Below are positions 55,391-64,000 of a stretch of 64,000 nt of DNA, piece by piece. The DNA comes from Lunatimonas salinarum (GTDB lineage Bacteria; Bacteroidota; Bacteroidia; Cytophagales; Cyclobacteriaceae): the NCBI RefSeq assembly GCF_017811155.1, contig NZ_JACVCV010000017.1, forward strand, positions 1-64,000, written 5' to 3'. Position 1 is the stretch's first letter. Every line of letters begins with the position of its first letter. The translations under genes were made by a program, and so were the position numbers. Under the pieces are notes generated by a model that saw nothing but the letters and a program-made list of their open reading frames with translations, made no database searches and was not told the origin of the DNA.

Positions 55391-56755
55391 ATGAAAAAAC
55401 CAATGCTTTTCTTAATGGTTCTTTTGCCCTTTTGGGCGCAATCGCAGGTACCCACCGTCACTCGAAGTACGGAAATCGCCGAGATGGTTGATCAGGTGAA
55501 TGTTTCCAACCTAAAAAATTACATGGAAAGCCTCGTGAGCTTTGGCACCCGACATACACTCAGCGATGACCAGCCAAACCGCGGTATTGAGGCTGCCAGA
55601 CAGTATACATTGGGATTATTTCGGCAGTTTGCAGAAAATTCCGACGGCAGGCTTTGCGCTGAAATTGACTATTACACAGAAAAGGCCGATGGCCGCAGGG
55701 TGGATAGGGATATCCGTACCGGTAACGTCATGGCCACTATAAAAGGCAGCGATCCGACCGACGACCGGGTCTTTCTGGTGAGCGCGCACATTGACACCCG
55801 CGTCTCGGATGTGATGAATAGAAACAGCGACTCTCCCGGTGCCAACGATGACGGGTCTGGGGTGGTGGCTGTATTGGAGATGGCGAGAATATTAAGCCAA
55901 AAGTCCTTTTCCGCCACCATCGTATTTGCCTTGGTATCGGGTGAGGAACAAGGCCTCCTAGGTGCGGATTACCTAGCCAAAAAAGCAAAGGCAGAAAATT
56001 GGAATCTGGTGGCTATGCTCAACAACGACATGATCGGCAACAGTGCCTCCAACGGAACCGAAATACGGGACAATACCCGGCTACGGGTATTTTCAGAAGG
56101 GATCCCCATGGTAGAAACTGAACAGATGGAAGCCATCCGAAAAGCGACAAATGGAGAAAATGACAGCAAATCCCGTCAGCTTGCCCGCTATATCAAAGAC
56201 GTGGGGGAACGTTATGTCGATCAATTGGAGATAAAGCTCGTCTATCGAAATGATCGGTTTATGCGAGGCGGAGACCACACCCCCTTTTCCCGGCAGGGTT
56301 TTACCGCCATCCGCTTATGCGAATACAATGAAAACTACTACCAACAACACCAAGACCTTCGTACCGAAGGGGGAGCTAAGTACGGAGACGTAGCAACGCA
56401 TATTGACTATGAATACCTGCGAAAAAATACCGCAGTCAATGTAGCCGTGCTGGCAAACCTGGCCTCGGCACCTTCCATACCACAGAACGTTTCCCTCGAC
56501 CTAAGCCCAAAAGCGGTGGCAATAGAAAACATCAATCATACGCTCCTTAAATGGAACGCCCCGGAAAATGGCACAGCCACCGGCTATTATGTATTGATGC
56601 GGGAAACGAGCGCAGCGATGTGGGAAAAGAAATTTTACACCTCCGAGAGGTCTATTCGGCTTCCCTATTCCAAAGACAATTACTTCTTTGCCGTGCAGAG
56701 TGTAGGGGAAAGCGGCTGTGAAAGCCTCGCTGTATTTCCCCAACCCATCCGGTAA
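55391..56755 (+). CDS. exported M28-family aminopeptidase-like peptidase
   Basis: A 454-residue exported zinc peptidase. A signal peptide ends near WAQSQVP. Zinc ligands of family M28 are in VSAHIDTR (about residue 130), NDDGSGV (about 152) and SGEEQGLLGAD (about 183), with later ligands in MLNNDMIG and near RGGDHTPF. Residues from about 370 form a fibronectin type III-like domain. It likely releases N-terminal amino acids in the periplasm or outside the cell. It has its own promoter candidate, and a terminator follows. Confidence 0.9.
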   Translation: MKKPMLFLMVLLPFWAQSQVPTVTRSTEIAEMVDQVNVSNLKNYMESLVSFGTRHTLSDDQPNRGIEAARQYTLGLFRQFAENSDGRLCAEIDYYTEKADGRRVDRDIRTGNVMATIKGSDPTDDRVFLVSAHIDTRVSDVMNRNSDSPGANDDGSGVVAVLEMARILSQKSFSATIVFALVSGEEQGLLGADYLAKKAKAENWNLVAMLNNDMIGNSASNGTEIRDNTRLRVFSEGIPMVETEQMEAIRKATNGENDSKSRQLARYIKDVGERYVDQLEIKLVYRNDRFMRGGDHTPFSRQGFTAIRLCEYNENYYQQHQDLRTEGGAKYGDVATHIDYEYLRKNTAVNVAVLANLASAPSIPQNVSLDLSPKAVAIENINHTLLKWNAPENGTATGYYVLMRETSAAMWEKKFYTSERSIRLPYSKDNYFFAVQSVGESGCESLAVFPQPIR

Positions 56756-56775
56756 TGCGTTAGGGCTGAAATGCA

Positions 56776-56810
56776 AAAAGGGCTTCCCCGCCTTGCGGAA
56801 AAGCCCTCTT
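56776..56810. terminator. bidirectional terminator between the M28 and LruC genes
   Basis: GGGCTT with CCCCGC (56780-56790) folds back on GCGGAAAAGCCC (56795-56806). AAAAA precedes it on the plus strand, giving the stronger T-run for the minus-strand LruC gene. Confidence 0.75.
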
Positions 56811-56833
56811 ACTTTAGGATTACTGGTTAAGGG

Positions 56834-58867
56834 CTAAAAAAGAGATCCTTTGTCAATTTGGTTACCAATATCTAGATACCAGTCGGCATGTTGCTGCCCC
56901 CCGGATTTCACCCAATCGCCGAAGCGCAAATACGCTTTTGTGAAATCCACCTTTTCGGAGGCATAGCCTATGCTATTGGGTACATGAAGGGCCCAGTTAA
57001 AGCCTCGCTTACTGACGAAAAAGCGGTTTAGACTTTGTTCAGACTCGTCATCACCCGAACCGAGCAGCGAAACGTCCATCAGATCCGTAGGCTTCTTGTT
57101 CATTAAGTGTACCTCTCTGGATCTATCCTGCTTGACAATCATAAACGGATTGTAAGGGGCCGAACCCAAGTCTGATTTTCGTACCCCCTCGTCAAAAACG
57201 ATGGTGATACGAATGGTATCCAATGAATGGATTGGGTTTTCTGGGTATACATTGGACATGACCGGTAGATTTCGGTTCACATCATCGGCTACTATCACCG
57301 TGGTAAGACGCTGACCATCCTCTACTCCATTTTGAAGCGTTTTGACATACCCGGCCGTATGCCGATAGCCCTTTACCGATTCTACTCTATCGGCAGGTAC
57401 GGGCAATTCTACGCCAAACCCATTGTTAAACGCTGCCCCGGTAGCCCGGATCACGGTCGTGAAATTAATTTCCTTGATGAGGTTTTGAGCATCGGACACT
57501 TCATTTACCTGATAATCTACCACTAGGTCATTTAAATCATAGTCCCCATAACTAGGCCAAAGGTCTTCGAAAAGCAAGGTTCCAAACGTAGCCTGCCCCG
57601 GTGAATAATTATTAAAAGCACGGGACGCGTCATCTGGATACTCGTCGGTTTCATCAGAAACCCCATCACCGTCCCTATCCTTGATATCCGCGTCAATTTT
57701 AGCATAATCCGATAAATCCACACTGGTGATCGGATTCCAAGAGGCATAGAATACCACATCATTGAAATCATGATCGCATCCACTTTCATCGCGCTTGATA
57801 TCCTCCCAGCCCATCAACAACACTCGGTCTGTGGCATCGTACAAAAACACCATATGATCTCTCAATTGGGCTTCTTTCACCGAACTGTTCAAATCAGGAT
57901 CGGCATATAGCGTCCAGCGTCCGGTGGTAATCGCGCTTCCTCTCCATCCATCGGCGATCAAAAACCAACCAATTTTGGTCCCTTTTTCGAAAGCTCCGTT
58001 CATCGGACCCCTAAGTTTTACCTTGTCCCCTGAGGTAAGTACACCTTGCTGTATATTCGGATAGATTACGGTTCGGTTCTTGATTTCTGCCGCTGTCTCG
58101 GGTTTTTCGCCATCTTTGTACCAATAATAACCGATCACATTCCGGTATCCTGCACCGGTATGCACGTAAGTAATCCATACCTCCGCGTCTTCATCTAGGT
58201 GCAATTCCCTGGAATATTTTTGATTTAGAAACTCTGGACTGTGTACCCTTACATCGGCTCTTTCTGGTAAGCTGGCATTGACATTTTTTAACAGTTGTAC
58301 AGAAATTTTGTCGGGCGATTCCAGGTACTCTGGCTTTCCTTGTGCGCCCCAGGTGCCAAGTGTTCCCAGGTCATCCGCTGTTGCCACCCTAGCATTGACA
58401 GATTCATCCGTCTCATAAAACGATTCGGGAAGAATGCTTGGCTTTGCGGCATCAAACGAGTAGGAAACCTGCCGTCCGGTAGCCGGTACCACTGCAATTG
58501 GTTCTACGCCGATGTAATCACTCACAAGCCATAATTCGCTGATATGGCCTGGAATTTCGAGAGAAGTTAGGGCGGTTCCGTGCTCATTTAACCGAATCTG
58601 CTGCATTAGCTTCCCTTCCCGGTTGGGATTGCCGTCATAAATCCGGTATACAACTTGCGGAATGGCCAATCCATCGATTCCTTTAGCGGAAATAGTAAGA
58701 TCTACTTGTTTCGTCGTTGCGAAGTCAAATCCACTTGGCACATTAAGGCCTAAGTAGCCGTCCCTGATTTCATTTGTCGGGGGATTGTCGATGGCCTCAC
58801 GCATATCACAGGAACCTAGCACGGCCACCATGACGAGTAGCAGTAATATAAAGCTGTTTGATTTCAT
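56834..58867 (-). CDS. LruC domain-containing surface lipoprotein
   Basis: A 677-residue lipoprotein (VLGSCDMRE). Residues about 150-370 hold a DUF4114-type segment ending in CDHDFNDVVFYASWNPI near residue 365; the LruC (DUF4842) domain follows, with FEDLWPSYGDYDLNDLVVDYQ near 440. The acidic stretch DRDGDGVSDETDEYPDD near 400 is a thrombospondin type 3-like calcium-binding repeat. LruC proteins of Bacteroidota are surface lipoproteins of unknown function. It is a single gene ended by a terminator. Confidence 0.87.
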   Translation of the reverse strand: MKSNSFILLLLVMVAVLGSCDMREAIDNPPTNEIRDGYLGLNVPSGFDFATTKQVDLTISAKGIDGLAIPQVVYRIYDGNPNREGKLMQQIRLNEHGTALTSLEIPGHISELWLVSDYIGVEPIAVVPATGRQVSYSFDAAKPSILPESFYETDESVNARVATADDLGTLGTWGAQGKPEYLESPDKISVQLLKNVNASLPERADVRVHSPEFLNQKYSRELHLDEDAEVWITYVHTGAGYRNVIGYYWYKDGEKPETAAEIKNRTVIYPNIQQGVLTSGDKVKLRGPMNGAFEKGTKIGWFLIADGWRGSAITTGRWTLYADPDLNSSVKEAQLRDHMVFLYDATDRVLLMGWEDIKRDESGCDHDFNDVVFYASWNPITSVDLSDYAKIDADIKDRDGDGVSDETDEYPDDASRAFNNYSPGQATFGTLLFEDLWPSYGDYDLNDLVVDYQVNEVSDAQNLIKEINFTTVIRATGAAFNNGFGVELPVPADRVESVKGYRHTAGYVKTLQNGVEDGQRLTTVIVADDVNRNLPVMSNVYPENPIHSLDTIRITIVFDEGVRKSDLGSAPYNPFMIVKQDRSREVHLMNKKPTDLMDVSLLGSGDDESEQSLNRFFVSKRGFNWALHVPNSIGYASEKVDFTKAYLRFGDWVKSGGQQHADWYLDIGNQIDKGSLF

Positions 58868-58904
58868 AATCGTAATGGAAAAGTTATCAGTGTTTACTGT
58901 TATG

Positions 58905-58912
58905 TAAAAGTA
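58905..58912 (-). promoter_or_regulatory. candidate -7 box of the LruC gene
   Basis: The minus strand reads TACTTTTA, one base off TAnnTTTG, preceded 20 bp upstream by TTTA. The leader would be about 30 nt. Confidence 0.35.
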
Positions 58913-59005
58913 CGCAAAAACCGCCCTGTAGATAAAATTAGTAGTTCAAATGCCCGCTTGAAAAGACTAAACCATGAATTCAATCGACAAAAACGAAGTT
59001 GGTCC

Positions 59006-59022
59006 GAAAAACCCTACAGGGT
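59006..59022 (-). terminator. possible terminator overlapping the rfbA stop codon
   Basis: On the minus strand ACCCTGTAGGGT is followed by TTTTT; the hairpin (ACCC/GGGT) contains the TAG stop of rfbA. The stem is short, so strength is doubtful. Confidence 0.35.
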
Positions 59023-59880
59023 GCCTATTAGCCCCTTCAGATACGTGCCATAACCACTCTTACCAAGTCGCTCCGCCTGCTTTAACAGCTGTTCGTCGTT
59101 GATGTAGCCACTGCGATAAGCAATTTCCTCTATACAGCCAATTTTAAGGCCCTGTCGTTCCTCTATAACCTCAACAAATTGCCCGGCCTGCAGCAGCGAC
59201 TGATGGGTACCTGTATCCAGCCAGGCCGTTCCCCTGTTCAAAATCCCAACATTTAGCTTTCCGCTTTTTAGATAAACGTTATTCACGTCGGTAATTTCCA
59301 ACTCGCCTCTCACACTGGGTTTGATATTCTTGGCTATTTCAACCACACTGTTGTCGTAAAAATACAAGCCAGGAACTGCGTAGTTCGACTTTGGGTTATC
59401 GGGCTTCTCCTCTATACTGATCACCTTTTGATCCTTGTCAAACTCCACCACGCCATAGCGCTCGGGATCATTTACGTGGTAGGCAAATACCACACCGCCA
59501 TCCGGATCGGTATGCTTGATCAACGTAGGCTGCAGGCCTGTTCCATAAAAAATGTTGTCCCCGAGAATCAATGCGACTTTGTCATCTCCGATGAACTCCT
59601 CACCAATGATAAACGCCTGTGCTAGCCCCTCTGGCTTTGGTTGTACCGCATAGGAAAACCGGCATCCAACTTGTGACCCATCACCGAGCAAACGTTGAAA
59701 CGAACCGATGTCCTCCGGTGTAGAGATGATGAGGATGTCCTGAATAAATGACATCATTAATACCGAAAGCGGATAGTAGATCATCGGCTTATCATAGACC
59801 GGCATCAATTGCTTACTAACCGCGATAGTAAGCGGGTAAAGACGGGTGCCTGAGCCTCCCGCTAAAATAATTCCTTTCAT
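59014..59880 (-). CDS. rfbA: glucose-1-phosphate thymidylyltransferase
   Basis: A 288-residue enzyme that makes dTDP-glucose, the first step to dTDP-L-rhamnose and related sugars. The signature [18 protein letters not shown] starts the protein, with [19 protein letters not shown] near residue 109 and TAWLDTGTH near 220. Length is typical. The usual rfbB, rfbC and rfbD partners are not in this window, so the gene is a lone copy here. Confidence 0.96.
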   Translation of the reverse strand: MKGIILAGGSGTRLYPLTIAVSKQLMPVYDKPMIYYPLSVLMMSFIQDILIISTPEDIGSFQRLLGDGSQVGCRFSYAVQPKPEGLAQAFIIGEEFIGDDKVALILGDNIFYGTGLQPTLIKHTDPDGGVVFAYHVNDPERYGVVEFDKDQKVISIEEKPDNPKSNYAVPGLYFYDNSVVEIAKNIKPSVRGELEITDVNNVYLKSGKLNVGILNRGTAWLDTGTHQSLLQAGQFVEVIEERQGLKIGCIEEIAYRSGYINDEQLLKQAERLGKSGYGTYLKGLIGTL

Positions 59881-60013
59881 TTGGCTGTTATATAGATTTA
59901 AAATAAAATCTTAAAATTATAAAAATTGTAAACAAAACAAGATAATTTCGCCTGAAAGTTAGCGATGAATTTATCAGAAAAGAAAGTTCTCACCGTTAAT
60001 AATACCAAAACAC

Positions 60014-60778
60014 ATGTTGAATCTATCAATGACATCTCTTTCTAATCTACGTCCCAATTTACATCAAAGGCTAATCGGTATGGCATTGGCCATTCTATTT
60101 CTTGCTTTTTTCGGCATGAATGCCGAGGCGCAAAGTTTTTACAAAGAAAAGGTACCCCGTGAAAATTACCTGCAGGCAGGATTTGGCCCTTCTTTTGTCT
60201 ATGCCGATAACGGCGGAGCACTAGGACGATTGGATTTCAATGTACGTCCAGCCTTCTCTGTCAGCTACGGCCGAAGTATCAAGCCCATATTGGATATACG
60301 TGCCACGGTAGGGTACCAATTCTACAAAAGCCGGGAGGCTTCCTATTATAACAGCTCGATCATTAACGAATGGGCTGATGCAAATCAGGCCATCGAATCT
60401 ACTTCGAATATTATCTTCGCCGACATCATGCCCACCTTTAGCTTGTTCAAGCAGGAGGGACACACCTATCGAAATAGCGTAAACCTGTACGCGGGAGCAG
60501 GATTGGGCTTTTTGATGGCCATTAGCAGCGAAACCATGTTGAAAAACGAAGGCACGTACATGGAAAATAAGGTTAGACCCGCCGTGTATATTCCCGTTAG
60601 AGGTGGTGTCAGTTATAGATTAGACCTATACTCGGACATTTCACTGGAAGGTGGTATGCTGATGTCGCTTTCCGATAAAATCGACGGCGTGCAAAATTAC
60701 AATGCCTTTACAGACATCTTGTTTCAGGGTAAGGTGGTGTATCGCAGATACCTTTCCAAATTTACAGGGGTAAACTAG
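60014..60778 (+). CDS. outer-membrane beta-barrel protein (PorT-like/OMP_b-brl), unknown role
   Basis: A 254-residue exported protein. A signal peptide with a basic start ends near GMNAEAQSF. The rest is a chain of amphipathic strands (LQAGFGPSFVYADNGGA, then RATVGYQFYKS, LYAGAGLGFLM and GGVSYRLDLYSDISLEGGML), ending in VYRRYLSKFTG, which suggests an 8- to 10-strand barrel. No enzyme motif is seen. ATG 60029 is another start and would give a more usual signal peptide length. It is monocistronic. Confidence 0.75.
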   Translation: MLNLSMTSLSNLRPNLHQRLIGMALAILFLAFFGMNAEAQSFYKEKVPRENYLQAGFGPSFVYADNGGALGRLDFNVRPAFSVSYGRSIKPILDIRATVGYQFYKSREASYYNSSIINEWADANQAIESTSNIIFADIMPTFSLFKQEGHTYRNSVNLYAGAGLGFLMAISSETMLKNEGTYMENKVRPAVYIPVRGGVSYRLDLYSDISLEGGMLMSLSDKIDGVQNYNAFTDILFQGKVVYRRYLSKFTGVN

Positions 60779-60862
60779 GCTTACTTTTTTTCCACGCTAG
60801 GGAACTTAAAATTAGCTACTTGGTTATTATATGTATATACATTAATTAACCTTTTGCCTGCT

Positions 60863-61873
60863 ATGACGAGTATAAAAACGATACGACAGCTAGGGTCCCA
60901 ATGGGTAACCCAAGATCCCTTTTTGTTTTGTGCCTATCACCACGATATCTTCCCCCAAGGAAACGGCCATATGGCCCCCGCCGCATCACTGGAAGGGCGC
61001 CAGATTGGCCGTGATTTTCAGGGAAAAGACGGATGGAATATGTACCACGGATCCAAAGTCCCTGGATTTCCCTCCCATCCTCATAAAGGATTTGAAACCG
61101 TTACCATCGTTGAGAAAGGATTGGTAGACCACTCGGATTCCTTGGGTGCGGCTGGTCGCTTTGGTGAGGGGGACGTGCAGTGGATGACCGCCGGTCGGGG
61201 TGTGATGCATTCCGAGATGTTTCCATTACTCAAAGAAGACACCGAAAACGAACTGCTACTATTCCAGATCTGGCTAAACTTACCCCAAAAAAGCAAACAA
61301 GTGCCGGCCCACTTCAAAATGATGTGGAACGAAACCATCCCCGTAGTTACGAAACGCGACAGTTCTGGTAGGGCTACCTACATCAAGGTTATAAGCGGCC
61401 GGTTTGATAACCAAGAAGGACCCGCCCCGGCACCGGACTCATGGGCTGCCGATCCCACTAATGATGTGCAGATTTGGCATGTGCATATGGATGCAGGTGC
61501 CGAATTTACGCTTCCCGAGAGTTCCACAGAAATAAACCGAACCCTCTTCTTTTACTCAGGCGAATCCGTAACAGTGGATGGCAAACGAATCCCCGCCAGA
61601 CATTCGCTAGACTTAGCCCCGGAAGCGGCCACAACGATCCGAAACGGTACCAAGACGGCTCATTTTATCTTCCTTCAGGGTAAACCGTTGAATGAGCAGG
61701 TGGTTCAGCATGGTCCCTTCGTGATGAATAGTCACCAAGAAATCCAGCAGGCTATCTATGAATTTCAGCGAACCCAGTTTGGCGGCTGGCCTTGGCCCAG
61801 CGAGGAGCATACCCACCCCAGGGAGCGTGGACGTTTTGCCATCCATGCTGACGGACGGGAAGAAATCAAATAG
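60863..61873 (+). CDS. pirin family protein
   Basis: A 336-residue bicupin of the pirin family. The N-terminal cupin contains the metal-binding phrases FPSHPHKGFETVTIV (His-x-His) near residue 71 and GVMHSEMF (His, Glu) near 114; the C-terminal cupin is less conserved. Bacterial pirins include quercetinases and redox-responsive regulators, so the role is open. The ATG at 60863 is preferred over a TTG at 60854. A strong terminator follows at once. Confidence 0.9.
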   Translation: MTSIKTIRQLGSQWVTQDPFLFCAYHHDIFPQGNGHMAPAASLEGRQIGRDFQGKDGWNMYHGSKVPGFPSHPHKGFETVTIVEKGLVDHSDSLGAAGRFGEGDVQWMTAGRGVMHSEMFPLLKEDTENELLLFQIWLNLPQKSKQVPAHFKMMWNETIPVVTKRDSSGRATYIKVISGRFDNQEGPAPAPDSWAADPTNDVQIWHVHMDAGAEFTLPESSTEINRTLFFYSGESVTVDGKRIPARHSLDLAPEAATTIRNGTKTAHFIFLQGKPLNEQVVQHGPFVMNSHQEIQQAIYEFQRTQFGGWPWPSEEHTHPRERGRFAIHADGREEIK

Positions 61874-61875
61874 CT

Positions 61876-61915
61876 AAAAAAGGCACCTCTGATAAACAAA
61901 GGTGCCTTTTTTTTT
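61876..61915. terminator. strong intrinsic terminator after pirin
   Basis: AAAAAAGGCACC (61876-61887) pairs with GGTGCCTTTTTT (61901-61912) and a nine-T run ends it. The A-run on the other side lets it serve the convergent minus-strand gene as well. Confidence 0.9.
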
Positions 61916-61940
61916 GATCAACTGGAGAAAGCTAACCGAA

Positions 61941-62813
61941 CTACTTCACAAAGTTAGCCTGGGCCAAATAATCATGGCTCTGCCGCACACTCTCCATGGG
62001 CGGATGATTATATCGCTCTACCTCCACAAAATAATCCTTCATTCCTTGTGCATAGGCAGCTTTGAAGATAGCTTTGAAATCCATCTTTCCACTTTGTCCG
62101 ATTTCCTTTTCATCTTTGATGTGTAGGAGCGGAAACCGTCCCTTATATTTTTTGAGGTAGTCTACCGGATTATACCCTCCCTCCTGACACCAGTATACGT
62201 CCAATTCCATACAAAATAAATTGGGATCGGTATGGTCAAGCATATAGTCGAACATGATCTGTCCTTCTATCTTTTCAAACTCACGGGAATGATTGTGAAA
62301 TCCAAACATCAACCCCCTATCGCCGGTAACTTCTCCGATCTGATTGTAATAATCACACCATACCTGTAATTCATCGAGGGTTTTGGGAATAGGCATGGAA
62401 GGTTTAATCAAATACGTGGCACCTGCCTCTGCGTGGTCATCGGCTGCCTTTTTCCACCAATCCATGGCTTCGTTATGCGTCTCTTTGGAATAGCCTCTGG
62501 GTCCCCCTACGTGCGCACTTCTCATCTCCATGCCCAAACTACTCACGGTGTCTTTAAAAGCACTTGGGGCCATGCCGTAGATGGTTCCGTTGTCATAATT
62601 GGCCGCTTCGAGTTTCTTGAAACCAATAGAAGCAACCGATTCAAGGACACCCTGAACATTTCCTTTGATGTCTTCCCGAAGTGAATAGAGTTGAAGCCCT
62701 ATCGATTTAGGTTTTGCTTTCATCCCGTTGGCAAACAGCCCATCGGTGGCAAGCAGTCCCGAAAGCGACATGAGAGAAGCTGTTTTTAGAAAATCTCGTC
62801 TGTTTTTATTCAT
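61941..62813 (-). CDS. sugar phosphate isomerase/epimerase-like TIM-barrel protein with Tat signal
   Basis: A 290-residue protein. The N-terminal NRRDFLKTASLMSLSGLLA is a twin-arginine signal, so the folded protein is exported. The body is an AP-endonuclease-2/xylose-isomerase-like TIM barrel: IGLQLYSLRED near residue 37, FGFHNHSREF near 170, the FCMELDVYWC segment near 198 with metal-binding Glu, and a final FVEVERY. Such proteins are usually 2-keto-sugar or inositol epimerases or isomerases; the substrate is unknown. Confidence 0.88.
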   Translation of the reverse strand: MNKNRRDFLKTASLMSLSGLLATDGLFANGMKAKPKSIGLQLYSLREDIKGNVQGVLESVASIGFKKLEAANYDNGTIYGMAPSAFKDTVSSLGMEMRSAHVGGPRGYSKETHNEAMDWWKKAADDHAEAGATYLIKPSMPIPKTLDELQVWCDYYNQIGEVTGDRGLMFGFHNHSREFEKIEGQIMFDYMLDHTDPNLFCMELDVYWCQEGGYNPVDYLKKYKGRFPLLHIKDEKEIGQSGKMDFKAIFKAAYAQGMKDYFVEVERYNHPPMESVRQSHDYLAQANFVK

Positions 62814-63101
62814 TTTTAGTTAAGTTTTTGGGTTCAAACTGCTTGAATTAGCAGCGGCTATGGGCAGCCTATACGCTGGATAAACTGACCTTCTGTCTGT
62901 AATCTTAGTTATTTTTCGCTCAAAAATCACGCCTTTTTTGATAAATTAACGGTACTGGTACTATTTTCGGGAATCGCCCCATCTATCTTATTCGAAAGAT
63001 TCGCATTCCTAGAGCGCTACGGGATGAATTTATTTATTACCTTAGTATACAAATAATCAAATCAAGTGCCTGTGATCGAAAAGCACAAGGAAAGAAAGGG
63101 T

Positions 63102-63848
63102 ATGGAGATATTAGGAATAGACATTGGCGGTTCGGGAATCAAAGGCGCTCCGGTAAATATTGAGACAGGAGAACTCACCGCAGAAAGGTTTCGGGTACCC
63201 ACTCCCAAGCCTGCCAAACCGGAAAATGTCGCCGAAGCCGTAAAAAAACTGGTAGACCACTTTCAATGGACAGGCCCGATAGGGTGTGGATTCCCAACCG
63301 TGGTAAACAATGGCATGTCGGTCACAAAGAGTAATATCCACAAGAGCTGGGTAGGCACCCAAGTAGATGCCCTCTTTTCCGAAAAGACCGGCCTTCCTGT
63401 GACCGTCATCAATGATGCCGATGCCGCCGGATTGGCAGAGATGACCTACGGTGCCGGTAAGGGAAAAAACGGCTTGGTCATCACCGTTACCATCGGCACG
63501 GGGTTGGGCACGGGGGTTTTTTACGATGGCAAGTTGATCCCCAATTTTGAATTGGGAAGGGTGTTTTATAAAAATGGCGAGATCATCGAATACTACGCCG
63601 CAGATTCCGCAAGAAAAAACGAAAACCTCACCTACAAAGCCTGGGGCAAACGTTTCAATAAATTTCTAAAGCACACCAACCGGATTCTTTCCCCCGATTT
63701 GTTTATCTTAGGAGGGGGCGCCAGTAAAAAACTGGAATTGTTTGAAAATCAGATTACCGTTGACGTCCCCATTCTTGTTGCGGAAAAACGCAATGACGCC
63801 GGTATAATCGGAGCAGCCCTCGCTGCCTATCATTGGCCAAAAAAGTAA
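63102..63848 (+). CDS. ppgK: polyphosphate glucokinase, ROK family
   Basis: A 248-residue sugar kinase. The start [18 protein letters not shown] is the PpgK phosphate-binding signature, and [24 protein letters not shown] near residue 140 is the typical catalytic stretch. PpgK phosphorylates glucose using polyphosphate or ATP. I chose the ATG at 63102; the frame is open from a GTG at 63066, but the extra dozen residues are not part of the family. The next gene starts 8 bp after its stop. Confidence 0.92.
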   Translation: MEILGIDIGGSGIKGAPVNIETGELTAERFRVPTPKPAKPENVAEAVKKLVDHFQWTGPIGCGFPTVVNNGMSVTKSNIHKSWVGTQVDALFSEKTGLPVTVINDADAAGLAEMTYGAGKGKNGLVITVTIGTGLGTGVFYDGKLIPNFELGRVFYKNGEIIEYYAADSARKNENLTYKAWGKRFNKFLKHTNRILSPDLFILGGGASKKLELFENQITVDVPILVAEKRNDAGIIGAALAAYHWPKK

Positions 63849-63855
63849 CCAAATC

Positions 63856-64000
63856 GTGCAACTATTTCCATTCCTAAGTTTCCTCTTGGCCTGTTGGTCG
63901 GCGCACCTATCTCCCCATCAATCCAGCGTTGTGGAGACCGTGGATGGCCCGCTACAGGTCGGTGAAATGGGAAAGACGCTTATACACGAACACCTTTTGG
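63856..64000 (+). CDS. phosphotriesterase-family lipoprotein, 5' part only
   Basis: The window ends inside this gene; 48 codons are visible from a GTG at 63856. The translation has a lipoprotein-type signal (FLLACWS) and continues VVETVDGPLQVGEMGKTLIHEHLL, which matches the start of phosphotriesterase-like lactonases, where the His-x-His zinc motif follows VDG and the G-x-T-L phrase. It is the downstream member of a pair with ppgK. An upstream start in the same frame cannot be excluded. Confidence 0.75.
   Translation, partial: MQLFPFLSFLLACWSAHLSPHQSSVVETVDGPLQVGEMGKTLIHEHLL

Overview
The window reads as chromosomal DNA of a marine or saline-type Bacteroidota, most likely order Cytophagales (Cyclobacteriaceae-like; the family placement is a guess). 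The support is two SusC/SusD pairs, type IX secretion (T9SS) sorting tails on three large exported proteins, an LruC protein, a DUF4221 lipoprotein, the ftsX-DUF3098-uppP-truB-ribF run and Bacteroidota-style -7 boxes (TAnnTTTG).

Layout. 1-150: a minus-strand tRNA-like gene whose anticodon loop is replaced by an 18-nt palindromic hairpin, with a degenerate copy 85 bp away. 0.25-2 kb: HAD hydrolase and M50 protease. 2-9.5 kb (minus): mrp, NifU-domain protein and an M43 metalloprotease, then PASTA protein, T9SS protein and rhodanese. 9.8-14.8 kb: dnaG, ribBA, an exported Met-rich protein and surE. 14.9-21.3 kb: a CocE-type hydrolase (minus), pdeM, and the housekeeping run ftsX, DUF3098, uppP, truB, ribF. 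21.4-26.5 kb: a 1199-residue secreted glycoside hydrolase-like protein with a duplicated N-terminus, a tiny membrane protein and a DUF4221 lipoprotein.

26.5-33.7 kb is a compact nutrient locus: a TetR regulator divergent from SusC, SusD and a phosphodiesterase/phosphatase, with an 8-bp-arm palindrome between regulator and SusC that is the obvious candidate operator. 33.7-36.2 kb holds a Uma2-family gene between two imperfect 51-bp direct repeats and an unrecognised lipoprotein. 36.2-55.2 kb is a larger carbohydrate region: a GH29-like protein, a DUF4838 protein, an AraC regulator, then a plus-strand run of GH20 hexosaminidase, sodium/sugar symporter, an exported lipoprotein of the L-rhamnose mutarotase family, a Gfo/Idh/MocA oxidoreductase, LutA-LutB-LutC and a second SusC/SusD pair. 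My reading (inference) is a system that strips deoxy-sugar and GlcNAc-containing glycans and oxidises the lactate produced when deoxy-sugars are degraded.

55-64 kb: M28 peptidase, LruC protein, rfbA, an outer-membrane beta-barrel protein, pirin, a Tat-exported TIM-barrel protein, polyphosphate glucokinase and the first 48 codons of a phosphotriesterase-family lipoprotein. I see no CRISPR array, insertion sequence, prophage or rRNA. No entirely new system is proven here; the best leads are the interrupted tRNA-like pair, the TetR/SusCD/phosphodiesterase unit with its operator, and the lactate-linked glycan locus.
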